A stretch of DNA of 64,000 bases from SZUA-254 sp031379665. Lineage in GTDB: Bacteria > Bacteroidota > Ignavibacteria > UBA10030 > SZUA-254. Location: contig JANNFI010000089.1 of assembly GCA_031379665.1 (NCBI GenBank), forward strand, positions 1 through 64,000, read 5' to 3'. The notes under the pieces are model-generated. The model searched no databases. It saw nothing but the letters and a program-made list of their open reading frames with translations, and had not been told where the DNA came from. Numbering within the stretch: the first letter of the stretch is position 1; each line of letters opens with the position of its first letter. The position numbers and the translations under genes are program-made. Positions 49,754 to 58,336 of the stretch are shown here, one piece after another.

Positions 49754-51460
49754 TCACGTCAACTGGTATTCGGGCATCGCGAGCATCACCGAGAGCAGTT
49801 CGCGGAGCTTCGTGGTGATCGCGGCGGCTTTCCCCGCGTCGCCCGGATCGGACACGTAGTCCGACCACTCGATCGTCCATTCGTAATCGGGCAGTCCCGG
49901 GAGGAGCGCATCCTTCAGGAACTCCTTCTGCGCCGCCGTGATGGCGATCGGGTAGAGGAAATCCGCCCACTCGTCGATCAGGACGTTCGGGTCCGCGGGG
50001 TTGGAGGAGAGGTTCGCGAACGCCACAGGGTCGATGATCTGGGTGAAGGCGTTCTGCTTGTACCCCGGCCCGGCCAGGACGTCGGTGAACTCGGTCCTGT
50101 TGGCGAGCGTATCGGCATTGATCCACAATTCGTAGAAGATCGGGTCCTGGTAGTACGCCGGCCATCCGGCGACGCCCGGGGGGTCGAGCAGCAGCTGCTG
50201 CATCGCCGACGCCTGGGTCGACAGGTACCTCCAATGGTTGTACTGCGCGCTCAGGTTCGTCCCGTTGGGCAGCGCCACCGGATAGACGACGGAGAACGTC
50301 CGCGCGGCGCCGACCGTCAGGTCGGCCGGACTCTTGATCACGCAGCCGGTGTTTACGGGGTCGAAGAAATGGGCGCTCTTGAAGAGGGCCGCGAGCGCGG
50401 GTTTCACGTCGTAGTTGTTGTTCCTGAAGATGTCGGCCATCGGCGTGATGACGTTGGTTTCAGCCGCAGCGTCGATGACGTAGTACACGAACCAGCGGTA
50501 GAGCTTGCGGCAGATATACTTCGCCGTTTCGGGCTGCGCGAAGATCATCGTGATGAGGTCGTCGATCTCGTTGGCGCCCGCGGCGCCGGCCTGCCCCGTG
50601 ATGATCGTGTTGCCGTAGGCCGCGGAGAACTGCTTGTTCCCGGCGTCGTGCCGGCTCGCGGTGAAGTACGACACGAAGGTGGCGTTGCTCTCCCTCCAGC
50701 CGCTCAGCACCCGGGCGGCCTGCTGGACGTCCACCTCGGTGTAGTTGGTGTAGTTGCCCGGGCCGATTTCCGGGCCCTTGCCGATGGTGAAGAGCTCCTG
50801 CAGCTCGCGCCCGTAATTTTCGTTCGGGTTCGCGGCGGTGTTGGTGTCGCCGTTGAGGAACCGGAGCATCGCGCCGTCGAGGGTGACGAGCTTCGTCAGG
50901 TCCCTGAAGTTTCCGAGGGCGTATTGCCGGAGCAGCGCGTTGTTCCGGTAGGTGAACCGGGCGTCGCTGATGATGGCGGCCTCGGTGGCGAAATGGTTGT
51001 GCCAGAAGAGTGTCATTTTTTCCCGCAGGGACGCGCCCTGCGCGAGCATCAGGCCCACCCACCACGAACGGATAGAGTTGTGCCTCGAGCCGTTCGAGGT
51101 GGACGTCGGTGCGTTGATCCAGGTCGTTCCCACGACCGAGCCGGTGTCGGCGGCATTGATGTTCAGCGGGGGATCGGGAAGCGCGGGTTCGGTGAGCAGG
51201 AGGTCCACAAGCGCGTTGACGCCCAGACCGGATAGCGCCGTCACGTCCTCGGGTTTCACACCGAACATCGTCCGGCGCAGGAGGTGCCTCACCTGCGCGG
51301 CGCCCCAGGGCCCGGCGTACGGTTCGAGTCCGGAGGCGCTCCGCGGAACACTCGGCAGCGACTTGTTGGCGAAATCGCTTGCCTCGAACGCACGCCGCGC
51401 TCGCCGCTGAACCGGCCGGTCGGCCTCGCCGACGGTCGAGATGAATTCCCTGCGTTTCAT
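49754..51460 (-). CDS. DUF1800 protein (copy 2)
   Basis: 568 residues, full-length paralogue of copy 1 (VRHLLRRTMFGVKPEDV; NENYGRELQELFTIG; ICRKLYRWFVYYVID; the same C-terminal end LRELLSVMLAMPEYQLT). A ribosome site AAGGA precedes the ATG. First gene of pair 2, with the promoter at 51595-51623 and a leader of about 128 nt, much longer than in pair 1. Confidence 0.88.
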   Translation of the reverse strand: MKRREFISTVGEADRPVQRRARRAFEASDFANKSLPSVPRSASGLEPYAGPWGAAQVRHLLRRTMFGVKPEDVTALSGLGVNALVDLLLTEPALPDPPLNINAADTGSVVGTTWINAPTSTSNGSRHNSIRSWWVGLMLAQGASLREKMTLFWHNHFATEAAIISDARFTYRNNALLRQYALGNFRDLTKLVTLDGAMLRFLNGDTNTAANPNENYGRELQELFTIGKGPEIGPGNYTNYTEVDVQQAARVLSGWRESNATFVSYFTASRHDAGNKQFSAAYGNTIITGQAGAAGANEIDDLITMIFAQPETAKYICRKLYRWFVYYVIDAAAETNVITPMADIFRNNNYDVKPALAALFKSAHFFDPVNTGCVIKSPADLTVGAARTFSVVYPVALPNGTNLSAQYNHWRYLSTQASAMQQLLLDPPGVAGWPAYYQDPIFYELWINADTLANRTEFTDVLAGPGYKQNAFTQIIDPVAFANLSSNPADPNVLIDEWADFLYPIAITAAQKEFLKDALLPGLPDYEWTIEWSDYVSDPGDAGKAAAITTKLRELLSVMLAMPEYQLT

Positions 51461-51594
51461 CGTTCAATCCTTGTCAATGGTACATATGACCTTGCCCGGC
51501 CCCACTGGAAAGGGACTATTCCCCCGAATAGTAACCTGTGGGATTGATCCGGAAGGGACGGGTTCCCCGAAACCCGCGTACAGAGTGATGTTAA

Positions 51595-51623
51595 TATATA
51601 GAGAAAAACCCCGAGCGAATCAA
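51595..51623 (-). promoter_or_regulatory. Promoter of the DUF1800-DUF1501 pair 2
   Basis: On the minus strand: TTGATT (51618-51623), 17 nt, TATATA (51595-51600). Confidence 0.5.
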
Positions 51624-51658
51624 GCTCCCCCTCAGTGAAAACTGTTATCTGGGGGATA

Positions 51659-51682
51659 AAAACGGGTAGAAATGCCCGTTTT
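51659..51682. other. Stem-loop in the divergent intergenic region
   Basis: AAAACGGG (51659-51666) and CCCGTTTT (51675-51682) form a perfect 8-bp stem with an 8-nt loop, flanked by A on one side and T on the other, like a bidirectional terminator. It lies between two divergent promoters rather than after a gene. Function unclear. Confidence 0.45.
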
Positions 51683-51707
51683 CGGAACGATTCCCCGCCA
51701 GGCCCCC

Positions 51708-51736
51708 TTTACCTTCATCGGTCCTCTGGCTATATT
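51708..51736 (+). promoter_or_regulatory. Possible promoter of the 51778 membrane protein gene
   Basis: TTTACC (51708-51713), 17 nt, TATATT (51731-51736), then GGAAGGAAT ahead of the ATG at 51778. Confidence 0.4.
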
Positions 51737-51777
51737 GGGGCGTCCATAACCGTACACAACCTCGGAAGGAATCACTA

Positions 51778-52374
51778 ATGAAAAAGATCGTCTTCGCCAG
51801 CATCGTCGGGGGTGTCATACTTTGGGTTTGGGGATTCATTTCGTGGGTCGTCCTCCCGCTCCACGTCTCCGCCCTGCACCCGATTCCGAATGAAACTGAA
51901 GTCCTCGCTTCGCTCGGGGGCGCACTCACCGAAAAAGGCGTCTACAGGTTTCCCACGATGCCGGAAGGCGCAGCCGACCTTCCACCCGCCGAACAGGAGG
52001 CCGCGATGGCCGCGTACATGGCAAAGGTCCAGGCTGGCCCCAATGGGATGATATTCTTCGACCCGGCGGGAAAGGACCCTCTCATGGCCGACCGGATGAT
52101 CCCCGGATTGCTGATCTTCATGGTCTCGGCGGGCATCGTCGCGTGGCTGCTCTCGAGGAGCACGGCCGTCGGGGAGTCGTTCCTGTCGAGGGTGATGTAC
52201 TGCGGGATGATCGGGACGCTCATCGCCGTCGGGTGTTACCTCTCCGACTGGAACTGGATGGGGTGGTCGTTCGACTGGACGAGGGCCCTGATGCTCGACA
52301 GTATCGTGGCGTGGCTTCTGGCAGGCGTCGGCATCTCGGCCATCGTCAAACAGAAACCAGTCGCGGCAATGTGA
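51778..52374 (+). CDS. Four-helix membrane protein, unknown function
   Basis: 198 residues. A first membrane helix (FASIVGGVILWVWGFISWVV) is followed by a periplasmic or loop domain (about 30-105) with an acidic, Pro-rich part, then three more helices (about 109-127, 138-157, 170-190). The layout and the ILWVWGFISWVVLP start are seen in uncharacterised proteins of several phyla. A GGAAGGA site precedes the ATG. It is not linked to the genes around it by close spacing. No function is proposed. Confidence 0.7.
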   Translation: MKKIVFASIVGGVILWVWGFISWVVLPLHVSALHPIPNETEVLASLGGALTEKGVYRFPTMPEGAADLPPAEQEAAMAAYMAKVQAGPNGMIFFDPAGKDPLMADRMIPGLLIFMVSAGIVAWLLSRSTAVGESFLSRVMYCGMIGTLIAVGCYLSDWNWMGWSFDWTRALMLDSIVAWLLAGVGISAIVKQKPVAAM

Positions 52375-52506
52375 TCGGGTCCCGGCGCCACGGAATGTGT
52401 CAGGGGCGCGGACTCCGGACGGAAAAAGTTGAATCCGAAGCCGGAATTTAATACCATTTCCTCACCCGGATGCGGGCCAAAACGAATGATGTGAATAAAT
52501 TCTGGA

Positions 52507-52917
52507 ATGTCCATATAAAAAACCGCACTTCTGATCGTCCTCCTCGCCGCCTGTCTCAGCGTCACCGCACAGGCGCAGAACACCTTCACACCATCCTGGC
52601 TCTGGGGGATCGTTCCACTGCTCGGCGGTGTCAAGGTATACTTCAACGAGGGCGATACGCGGTTTTATGCCGCGGGCGAGGCGGGGATGTTCTTCCTCTC
52701 GGCCACCTACGACGTGAAGAACAGCCTCGGGGGAGCGGTCACCAGCGGCAGCGACAGCGATTCGAGATTCGGCTATGCGCCGGCCGTGGGCGCGCAGTTC
52801 AGGGCGGGCCGCACGATGATGGTCGACGCGCACGTCGATTACACCGCCATCCCTGACGATACGGGTGACCTCAGCTGGGTCACGTTCGCCATCGGAATGG
52901 AGTGGACGCTGGAGTGA
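52507..52917 (+). pseudogene. Decayed outer-membrane beta-barrel protein
   Basis: The frame encodes a signal peptide (KTALLIVLLAACLSVTAQAQ) directly followed by the last half of a small OM barrel (GIVPLLGGVKVYFNEGDTRF, then FGYAPAVGAQFR, ending IGMEWTLE with an aromatic-rich last strand). But the ATG at 52507 is followed after two codons by TAA (52516-52518), and no start codon remains before the signal peptide. The first strands of the barrel also seem deleted: only about ten residues separate the signal peptide from the GGVKVYF strand. The best reading is a pseudogene with a damaged start and an internal deletion. A good terminator follows. Confidence 0.6.
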
Positions 52918-52975
52918 TATCCTCCATCGAACCCGCGCAGGCCTGAACGACCGGCTGGAGGTTGATGTTTCAAGT

Positions 52976-53011
52976 GCTGCCCCGAATTTTTTCCGGGGCA
53001 GCCTTTTTTTT
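52976..53011 (+). terminator. Rho-independent terminator
   Basis: GCTGCCCC (52976-52983) pairs with GGGGCAGC (52995-53002), extended by a G-C pair, with a T-run at 53004-53011. It ends the decayed OM-protein transcript and lies just 15 nt before the next gene. Confidence 0.88.
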
Positions 53012-53025
53012 GTACCTTACCACTG

Positions 53026-54984
53026 ATGAACCTCCCGCACAAGCCCCTCCTCCTCTACGACGGACAGTGCGCATTCTGCCGGATGTGGATCGACCGGTGG
53101 AAGGCAATGACGGGCGACCGCGTGGAGTACGCGACCTCCGCCGATTATACCGCTGCGGCGAAGGTCTCATCCCCGGCCGGCGCCTCCGCTACCACATCTG
53201 CATCTGATAATCCCGCGGTTGGTCCCCGCGTCCCCATACCCCGTGAAGAATTCAAGAAGAGCGTCGTCCTCATCCTCCCTGACGGGTCCCGCCAGAGCGG
53301 GGCGCAGGCGGTGCTCACGGCGATCGGGACATCGCCCGTCGCCTGGATGCTCCTTTTCCTCTATCGAAAGTTTTCCATTTTTAGGGATGGGGCCGAGGCC
53401 GCGTACCGGATCGTCGCCGGACACCGGGAAGAGATGTACCTGTTGACGCGCGTCCTCTGGGGGAAATCTGTGGTGCCACCCGGCTTCGCGGCCGGTCGCT
53501 GGCTGTTCCTGAGGGGAATGGCGCTGGTGTACGGCGTCGCCTTTGCATCACTCGGCTCACAGATCCTTGGTCTGGTGGGCTCACGGGGCATTTCACCGGC
53601 AACGATGTTCCTCGACGCGGTGCACGAACGGATGGGGAGCGCAGGGGCACTCCTCTATCCCACGCTTGCCTGGCTTGATCCGGGCGACGGCTTCCTCGGC
53701 GGCCTCTGCGTCGCGGGAATGGTGGCATCGGGCCTGCTCCTGCTGGGGCTCGCCCCGCGGGTGGCCGCGTTCGCCTGCTGGGTGCTTTACTTTTCGCTCG
53801 TCGTCGTGGGACAGGTCTTCCTCCAGTTCCAGTGGGACGTGTTGTTGCTCGAAGCAGGCTTCCTCACGATCTTCTACGCTCCGTCCGGATTCCTCCGCGC
53901 GCTCCCCGACGCCGCCGAACCGCCGCGGTTCGTCCGCTGGCTTCTCTGGTTGCTCGTGTTCCGGCTTATGTTCATGTCCGGCGTGGTGAAGCTCGCGGCG
54001 GGAGACCCGAACTGGTGGAACCTCTCGGCGCTCTCGTTCCACTACCAGACCCAGTGCCTCCCGACCCCCCTGGCGTGGTACGCCCACCAACTGCCGGCCT
54101 GGCTCCACCAGGCGTCTGCGTTCGTGATGTTCACGATCGAGATCGGGGCGCCGCTCCTCCTGTTCACGCCCAGGCGACTCCGGCACCTCGGGGTATTCCT
54201 CCTGCTGGGCCTGCAGGTCCTCATCCTGCTCACCGGAAATTTTGCGTTCTTCAACTGGCTCTCGATCGTGCTCTGCCTGAGCGTGCTCGACGACGCACTG
54301 ACGAAAAAACTGATCCCGGGGTTTCTCACCGTGAAGACGGGGAAGCCCGCCATCGCGGGCGACAGCGCGCTTCGACGACCGGCCGGCTCCGTCCCGCCGA
54401 CAAGACTCCGGCGCCTGCGAAGCGCCGTCGTCATCGGGGCGTTCTCCCTGATGCTCGCCCTGAATTTCAACCAACTCGCAGGCCTCGTGATCCCCCGCTC
54501 CTGGTGGCCCGGGACGGTGGCATCGTTGTCGGCTTGGGCCTCCCATTACCACGTCGTGAACGGTTATGGCCTCTTCCGCGTGATGACGACGAAACGTCCG
54601 GAGATCGTGGTCGAGGGGAGTAACGACCGGGCGAACTGGACGCCGTACGAATTCCGCTTCAAGCCGGGCGACGTCTCGCGGGAACTGCCCTGGGTGGCCC
54701 CTCACCAGCCGCGCCTCGATTGGCAGACATGGTTCGCCGCGCTCGGGCGTTACCAGGACAACGGATGGCTCGTCAATCTTGCTATCAGGCTGATGGAGGC
54801 ATCGCCCGAGGCGACGGACCTGCTCGTCGCAAACCCGTTTCCGGACCGGCCACCCGCTTTCGTTCGCGCCCTCCTGTACGAATACAGGTTTTCCACGACC
54901 GCCGAACGCGAGGCCACCGGCGCAATCTGGGTGAGAACGCTGAACTCCGTCTACCTCCCGCCGTTTTCACTCGACGGGCGATGA
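53026..54984 (+). CDS. DCC1-like thiol oxidoreductase domain fused to lipase maturation factor
   Basis: 652 residues. The first 130 are a DCC (DUF393) thioredoxin-like domain with LLLYDGQCAFCRMWIDRW (CxxC at C15/C18). The rest is a lipase-maturation-factor-like membrane protein: eight or so helices, the family segments FYAPSGFLRALP and FHYQTQCLPTPLAWYAHQL, and a soluble C-terminal part beginning FRVMTTKRPEIVVEGS. LMF proteins help fold secreted lipases in eukaryotes; bacterial homologues are of unknown client. The disulfide-active N-terminus would fit oxidative folding in the periplasm. Pro/Ser/Ala-rich residues 48-70 look like a linker. The gene begins 15 nt after a terminator, so its promoter is not obvious. 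Confidence 0.85.
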   Translation: MNLPHKPLLLYDGQCAFCRMWIDRWKAMTGDRVEYATSADYTAAAKVSSPAGASATTSASDNPAVGPRVPIPREEFKKSVVLILPDGSRQSGAQAVLTAIGTSPVAWMLLFLYRKFSIFRDGAEAAYRIVAGHREEMYLLTRVLWGKSVVPPGFAAGRWLFLRGMALVYGVAFASLGSQILGLVGSRGISPATMFLDAVHERMGSAGALLYPTLAWLDPGDGFLGGLCVAGMVASGLLLLGLAPRVAAFACWVLYFSLVVVGQVFLQFQWDVLLLEAGFLTIFYAPSGFLRALPDAAEPPRFVRWLLWLLVFRLMFMSGVVKLAAGDPNWWNLSALSFHYQTQCLPTPLAWYAHQLPAWLHQASAFVMFTIEIGAPLLLFTPRRLRHLGVFLLLGLQVLILLTGNFAFFNWLSIVLCLSVLDDALTKKLIPGFLTVKTGKPAIAGDSALRRPAGSVPPTRLRRLRSAVVIGAFSLMLALNFNQLAGLVIPRSWWPGTVASLSAWASHYHVVNGYGLFRVMTTKRPEIVVEGSNDRANWTPYEFRFKPGDVSRELPWVAPHQPRLDWQTWFAALGRYQDNGWLVNLAIRLMEASPEATDLLVANPFPDRPPAFVRALLYEYRFSTTAEREATGAIWVRTLNSVYLPPFSLDGR

Positions 54985-55029
54985 CGGCCGGTGCGTCTCC
55001 GCGGGTCGGGGTTGTGCCGCGGGACCGGG

Positions 55030-55058
55030 TTGCGCCCCGCCCGGATTTTTTGTAATTT
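55030..55058 (+). promoter_or_regulatory. Promoter of the DUF1579 gene
   Basis: TTGCGC (55030-55035), 17 nt, TAATTT (55053-55058), about 70 nt before the ATG at 55130. Confidence 0.45.
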
Positions 55059-55129
55059 TTCAGATCATCAACCGCACGCTCCTTCAACTCCATCCATCAA
55101 CCGGACATTCAACATTCAAGGACATCGCC

Positions 55130-55741
55130 ATGAAACTGACCGCCGTTCTCGCCGCCGCCGCACTCATCGTCACGACAAGCGCCTTCCCCCAGGATACGCC
55201 GCCCCCGCCGCCCCCGGCGATGGACGACGCGATGATGAAATTCATCGAAGCGGCGTCACCCAACGACAACCACAAGAAGATCGAGGCCTTCGCCGGTACG
55301 TGGGACACCGAGACGTCGTTCTGGACGGAGGGTCCGGACAAACCCCCGATGGTCAGCAAGGGGACGGCGAGGAACACCCCGGCGTTCGGCGGCCGGTTCC
55401 TCAAACAGGATTTCAAGGGATATTTCATGGGGATGCCGATGGACGGGCTCGGGTTCACCGGATACGATAACATGAAAAAACATTACACGATGTTCTGGAT
55501 GGACAACACCTCGACAGCCATGTTCCTCGGTACCGGGACCTTCGACGCGACAGGCACGGCCCTGACGATAACAGGGAAGACAGACGATCCAATGACCGGA
55601 CAGATGGACAAGACGGCAAAATTCATCGTCCGGCTGACCGGCAAGGACCGATATGTGTTTGAAATGTACGAGGTGTCGGAGAAAGTCCCGGACATCAAGG
55701 TCGGGGAGATCGTCTACACGAGGGCACAGGAACACCATTAA
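55130..55741 (+). CDS. DUF1579 family exported protein
   Basis: 203 residues: signal peptide (LAAAALIVTTSAFPQ), a Pro-rich linker, then a DUF1579 lipocalin-like barrel (IEAFAGTWDTETSFW, GTARNTPAFGGRFLKQDF, GLGFTGYDNMKKHYTMFWMD). Family members are periplasmic or extracytoplasmic; the ligand is unknown. Followed after 27 nt by the cation efflux gene, but co-transcription is uncertain. Confidence 0.85.
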   Translation: MKLTAVLAAAALIVTTSAFPQDTPPPPPPAMDDAMMKFIEAASPNDNHKKIEAFAGTWDTETSFWTEGPDKPPMVSKGTARNTPAFGGRFLKQDFKGYFMGMPMDGLGFTGYDNMKKHYTMFWMDNTSTAMFLGTGTFDATGTALTITGKTDDPMTGQMDKTAKFIVRLTGKDRYVFEMYEVSEKVPDIKVGEIVYTRAQEHH

Positions 55742-55768
55742 CTTCCCGCGCCCCCAACGAGCCCCCCG

Positions 55769-56716
55769 ATGAACGCGGACCCCACCCTCACCGGAATTGC
55801 ATCGGCCGGGGAACAGAAGTTCGCGATGCGGATTTCGCTGGCCGTCGGGGTACTGATGCTCCTCGGGAAGTCGTACGCCTACCTCATCACCAATTCCGCC
55901 GCCATCCTCTCGGACGCGGCGGAATCGGTCGTTCACGTACTGGCCGTCGGTTTCGCGGCCTTCAGCCTCTGGCTCAGCTTCAAGCCCGCCGACAGCGATC
56001 ACCCCTACGGACACGACAAGGTCAGCTTCTTCTCGGCGGGGATCGAGGGCGGGCTGATCGTCGTCGCGGCCCTCTTCATCATCTTCGAATCGGTCGCCAA
56101 GTGGGCGCAAGGCCTTCGGATCGAAAACCTCGACGATGGTACCGTGATCGTCGCGGCCGCCTCAGCGGTGAACGCCGTGCTCGGCTTCTATCTCGTCTGG
56201 AAGGGTAAGCGGCACGGTTCCCTCATCCTCGTCGCCAACGGCAGGCACGTCCTGACGGATTCCTGGACCAGCTTCGGCATCGTGGGAGGCCTGGGGCTGG
56301 TTCTCCTGACCGACCGGCTGGAGTTCGACCCGATCCTCGCGATCGCCGTGGCGCTGAACATTCTCTGGTCGGGGGGGAAACTGATCCGCATCTCGATCGG
56401 AGGACTGATGGATGAGGTGGACCCGGACGTGGACCGGGACGTCCACGCGATCCTCGACGCCGAGACGAAGGCCCGATCGCTGAAGTACCACGAGTTGCGG
56501 CACCGGAGGAGCGGCAACGCCGTCTGGATCGATTTCCACCTTCTCTTCCCTTCGGGGACGAGCCTCGAGGATGCGCACGCCCAAACCACGGAGATCGAGG
56601 CGATCCTCCTCCGGGGCCTGAAAGTACCCTGCACCGTGACCACCCACATGGAACCGATCGAGGACCACGAGGGGACGCACAGGATTCTCAATCCCTCCCG
56701 CCCCCCATCCCCCTGA
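55769..56716 (+). CDS. Cation diffusion facilitator transporter
   Basis: 315 residues, six membrane helices and a C-terminal cytoplasmic domain. The metal motifs of the CDF family are visible: SDAAES in helix 2, HPYGHDK between helices 2 and 3, and RHVLTDSWTS in helix 5 (the Asp/His pair for zinc-type metals). The C-terminal domain (WIDFHLLFPSGTSLEDAHAQ) is the usual dimer domain with metal-binding His. It exports divalent cations (Zn, Fe or Co class not resolvable) in exchange for protons. It ends 2 nt before tag. Confidence 0.92.
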   Translation: MNADPTLTGIASAGEQKFAMRISLAVGVLMLLGKSYAYLITNSAAILSDAAESVVHVLAVGFAAFSLWLSFKPADSDHPYGHDKVSFFSAGIEGGLIVVAALFIIFESVAKWAQGLRIENLDDGTVIVAAASAVNAVLGFYLVWKGKRHGSLILVANGRHVLTDSWTSFGIVGGLGLVLLTDRLEFDPILAIAVALNILWSGGKLIRISIGGLMDEVDPDVDRDVHAILDAETKARSLKYHELRHRRSGNAVWIDFHLLFPSGTSLEDAHAQTTEIEAILLRGLKVPCTVTTHMEPIEDHEGTHRILNPSRPPSP

Positions 56717-56718
56717 CG

Positions 56719-57330
56719 ATGTCCCCTGAGCCGAAGCGTTGCGGCTGGGCCGGCACGGACCCGCTCTACGTTCGATACCACGATAACGAGTGGGGCATCC
56801 CGCTCCACGACGACCGGCGGTTGTTCGAGATGCTCTGCCTCGAAGGCGCGCAGGCCGGCCTCAGCTGGATCACGATCCTGAGGAAGAGGGAGAACTACCG
56901 AAAGGCGTTCGACGATTTCAACCCGAAGAAAATCGCGAGGTACGACCGGCGGAAGATCGAACGATTGCTGAAGGACGAGGGGATCGTGCGGAACAGGCTC
57001 AAGGTGGAGGGGGCCGTGAAGAACGCTCTCGCGTACCTGCGCGTCGTGGAGGAATTCGGTTCCTTCGACCGCTACATCTGGGGGTTCACACTCGGGAGGC
57101 CGATTGTCAACCGGCGCCGGACGATGAAGAACGTCCCCGCCGCGACGCCGGAGTCCGGGGCGATGAGCAAGGACCTGAAGAAGCGGGGGTTCACGTTCGT
57201 CGGTCCGACCATCTGTTACGCGTTCATGCAGGCCTGCGGGATGGTCGATGACCATCTCGTCTCCTGCTTCCGGTACAAGGCACGCCCGGGCGCGGTACGA
57301 CAGGTCCCCGGGGCGGCAGGGTTCCGTTAA
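56719..57330 (+). CDS. tag: DNA-3-methyladenine glycosylase I
   Basis: 203 residues matching Tag: the zinc snap residues Cys8 (RCGWAG) and His21 (YHDNEWG), the core RLFEMLCLEGAQAGLSWITI, and the C-terminal His/Cys pair in GMVDDHLVSCF. It removes 3-methyladenine from alkylated DNA. It starts 2 nt after the CDF gene, so they form an operon; the link is probably incidental. Length normal with a short extra tail after the domain. Confidence 0.95.
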   Translation: MSPEPKRCGWAGTDPLYVRYHDNEWGIPLHDDRRLFEMLCLEGAQAGLSWITILRKRENYRKAFDDFNPKKIARYDRRKIERLLKDEGIVRNRLKVEGAVKNALAYLRVVEEFGSFDRYIWGFTLGRPIVNRRRTMKNVPAATPESGAMSKDLKKRGFTFVGPTICYAFMQACGMVDDHLVSCFRYKARPGAVRQVPGAAGFR

Positions 57331-57370
57331 GCGGAGCGGTGCCTCCCCCCGTCCCCGACGGGTCACCGCC

Positions 57371-58333
57371 TCAGACGTGGTTGCGGAGCATCAGCTCCTT
57401 CGGGTGTGGATTGAGGTAGACCTGGTCCCGGATGTACTCAATCGAATGCGCCCTGACGTAGTGGCGCAGGAGCGTCACCGGAACGACCAGCGGTACGAAC
57501 CCCTTCCGGTAATCCTCGATCACCCCGAGAATTTCCTTCTTCTCCCCCGCCGGGACCGCGTCCGGCAGATAGCCTATGATGTGCTGGAGCACGTTGACGT
57601 TATTTTTGACCGTGCTCTTCACCTTCAGGCACTCCATGAAGAGTGTGGTATATTTTTCCTTCAGTTCGGCGACCGGCATCTTCTTCGCGTTGGCGACGAG
57701 CGGACCAAGTTCACGGTAATGCCTGGGGCTGTGCGCGAGGAGCAGGTATTTTTCCGCGGTGTGGAATTCGACCAGTTTCCTGAGGGAGAATTTTCCGACC
57801 ATCAATTTTGACAGCCGGTGGTACGCGAAGACCCTCACGATGAAATTGTCCCTCAGGTGCGGATCGTTGAGCCTCCCTTCCTCCTCGACCGGGATGAGAG
57901 GATGGCCCTTGATCAGGACACGGGCGAAGAGACCGATTCCATCCTTTTCCGCCATCCCCTTCGGATTGTAGACCTTTACCCGCTCCATCCCGCACGACGG
58001 CGACTTGCTCTTCAGGACATACCCGGAGAGGTTCATCTTTCCGAGCTGGGCCACGCGGCGCGCGGAGTAGGCGAGCATCCTCTCCGTCCAGTCCTCGGCC
58101 GAATCGATGCCGACCATTTTCGGGGCGGACGACGGCCCGACCAGCCGCACCGCTTCCCTCGGCACGCCCATACCCACTTCGAGCTCCGGGCAGACGGAGA
58201 CCCACTCGACGTACGGGCCGAAGACGTCGGTGAGAAAATGGTCGTGCTTGTGGCCGCCGTCGTAGCGTACGTTCTCGCCGAGGAGGCAGGTGCTGATGCC
58301 GATCCGGATTTGTTCTTTCATCTCTTCAGACAT
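57371..58333 (-). CDS. DUF523-DUF1722 protein (TudS-like thiouracil desulfurase, YbgA-like)
   Basis: 320 residues in two parts. Residues 1-160 are DUF523 with the three conserved cysteines (GISTCLLGENVRYDGGHK, SVCPELEVGMG, SKSPSCGME); TudS proteins use three cysteines to hold a [4Fe-4S] cluster that removes sulfur from thiouracil. Residues 190-315 are DUF1722 (YbgA), e.g. FHTAEKYLLLAHSPRHYREL. In E. coli ybgA is next to the photolyase gene phr; here a photolyase lies three genes upstream on the same strand. Last gene of the unit with SDR and SRPBCC (3-nt gap). Confidence 0.9.
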   Translation of the reverse strand: MSEEMKEQIRIGISTCLLGENVRYDGGHKHDHFLTDVFGPYVEWVSVCPELEVGMGVPREAVRLVGPSSAPKMVGIDSAEDWTERMLAYSARRVAQLGKMNLSGYVLKSKSPSCGMERVKVYNPKGMAEKDGIGLFARVLIKGHPLIPVEEEGRLNDPHLRDNFIVRVFAYHRLSKLMVGKFSLRKLVEFHTAEKYLLLAHSPRHYRELGPLVANAKKMPVAELKEKYTTLFMECLKVKSTVKNNVNVLQHIIGYLPDAVPAGEKKEILGVIEDYRKGFVPLVVPVTLLRHYVRAHSIEYIRDQVYLNPHPKELMLRNHV

Positions 58334-58336
58334 TCT

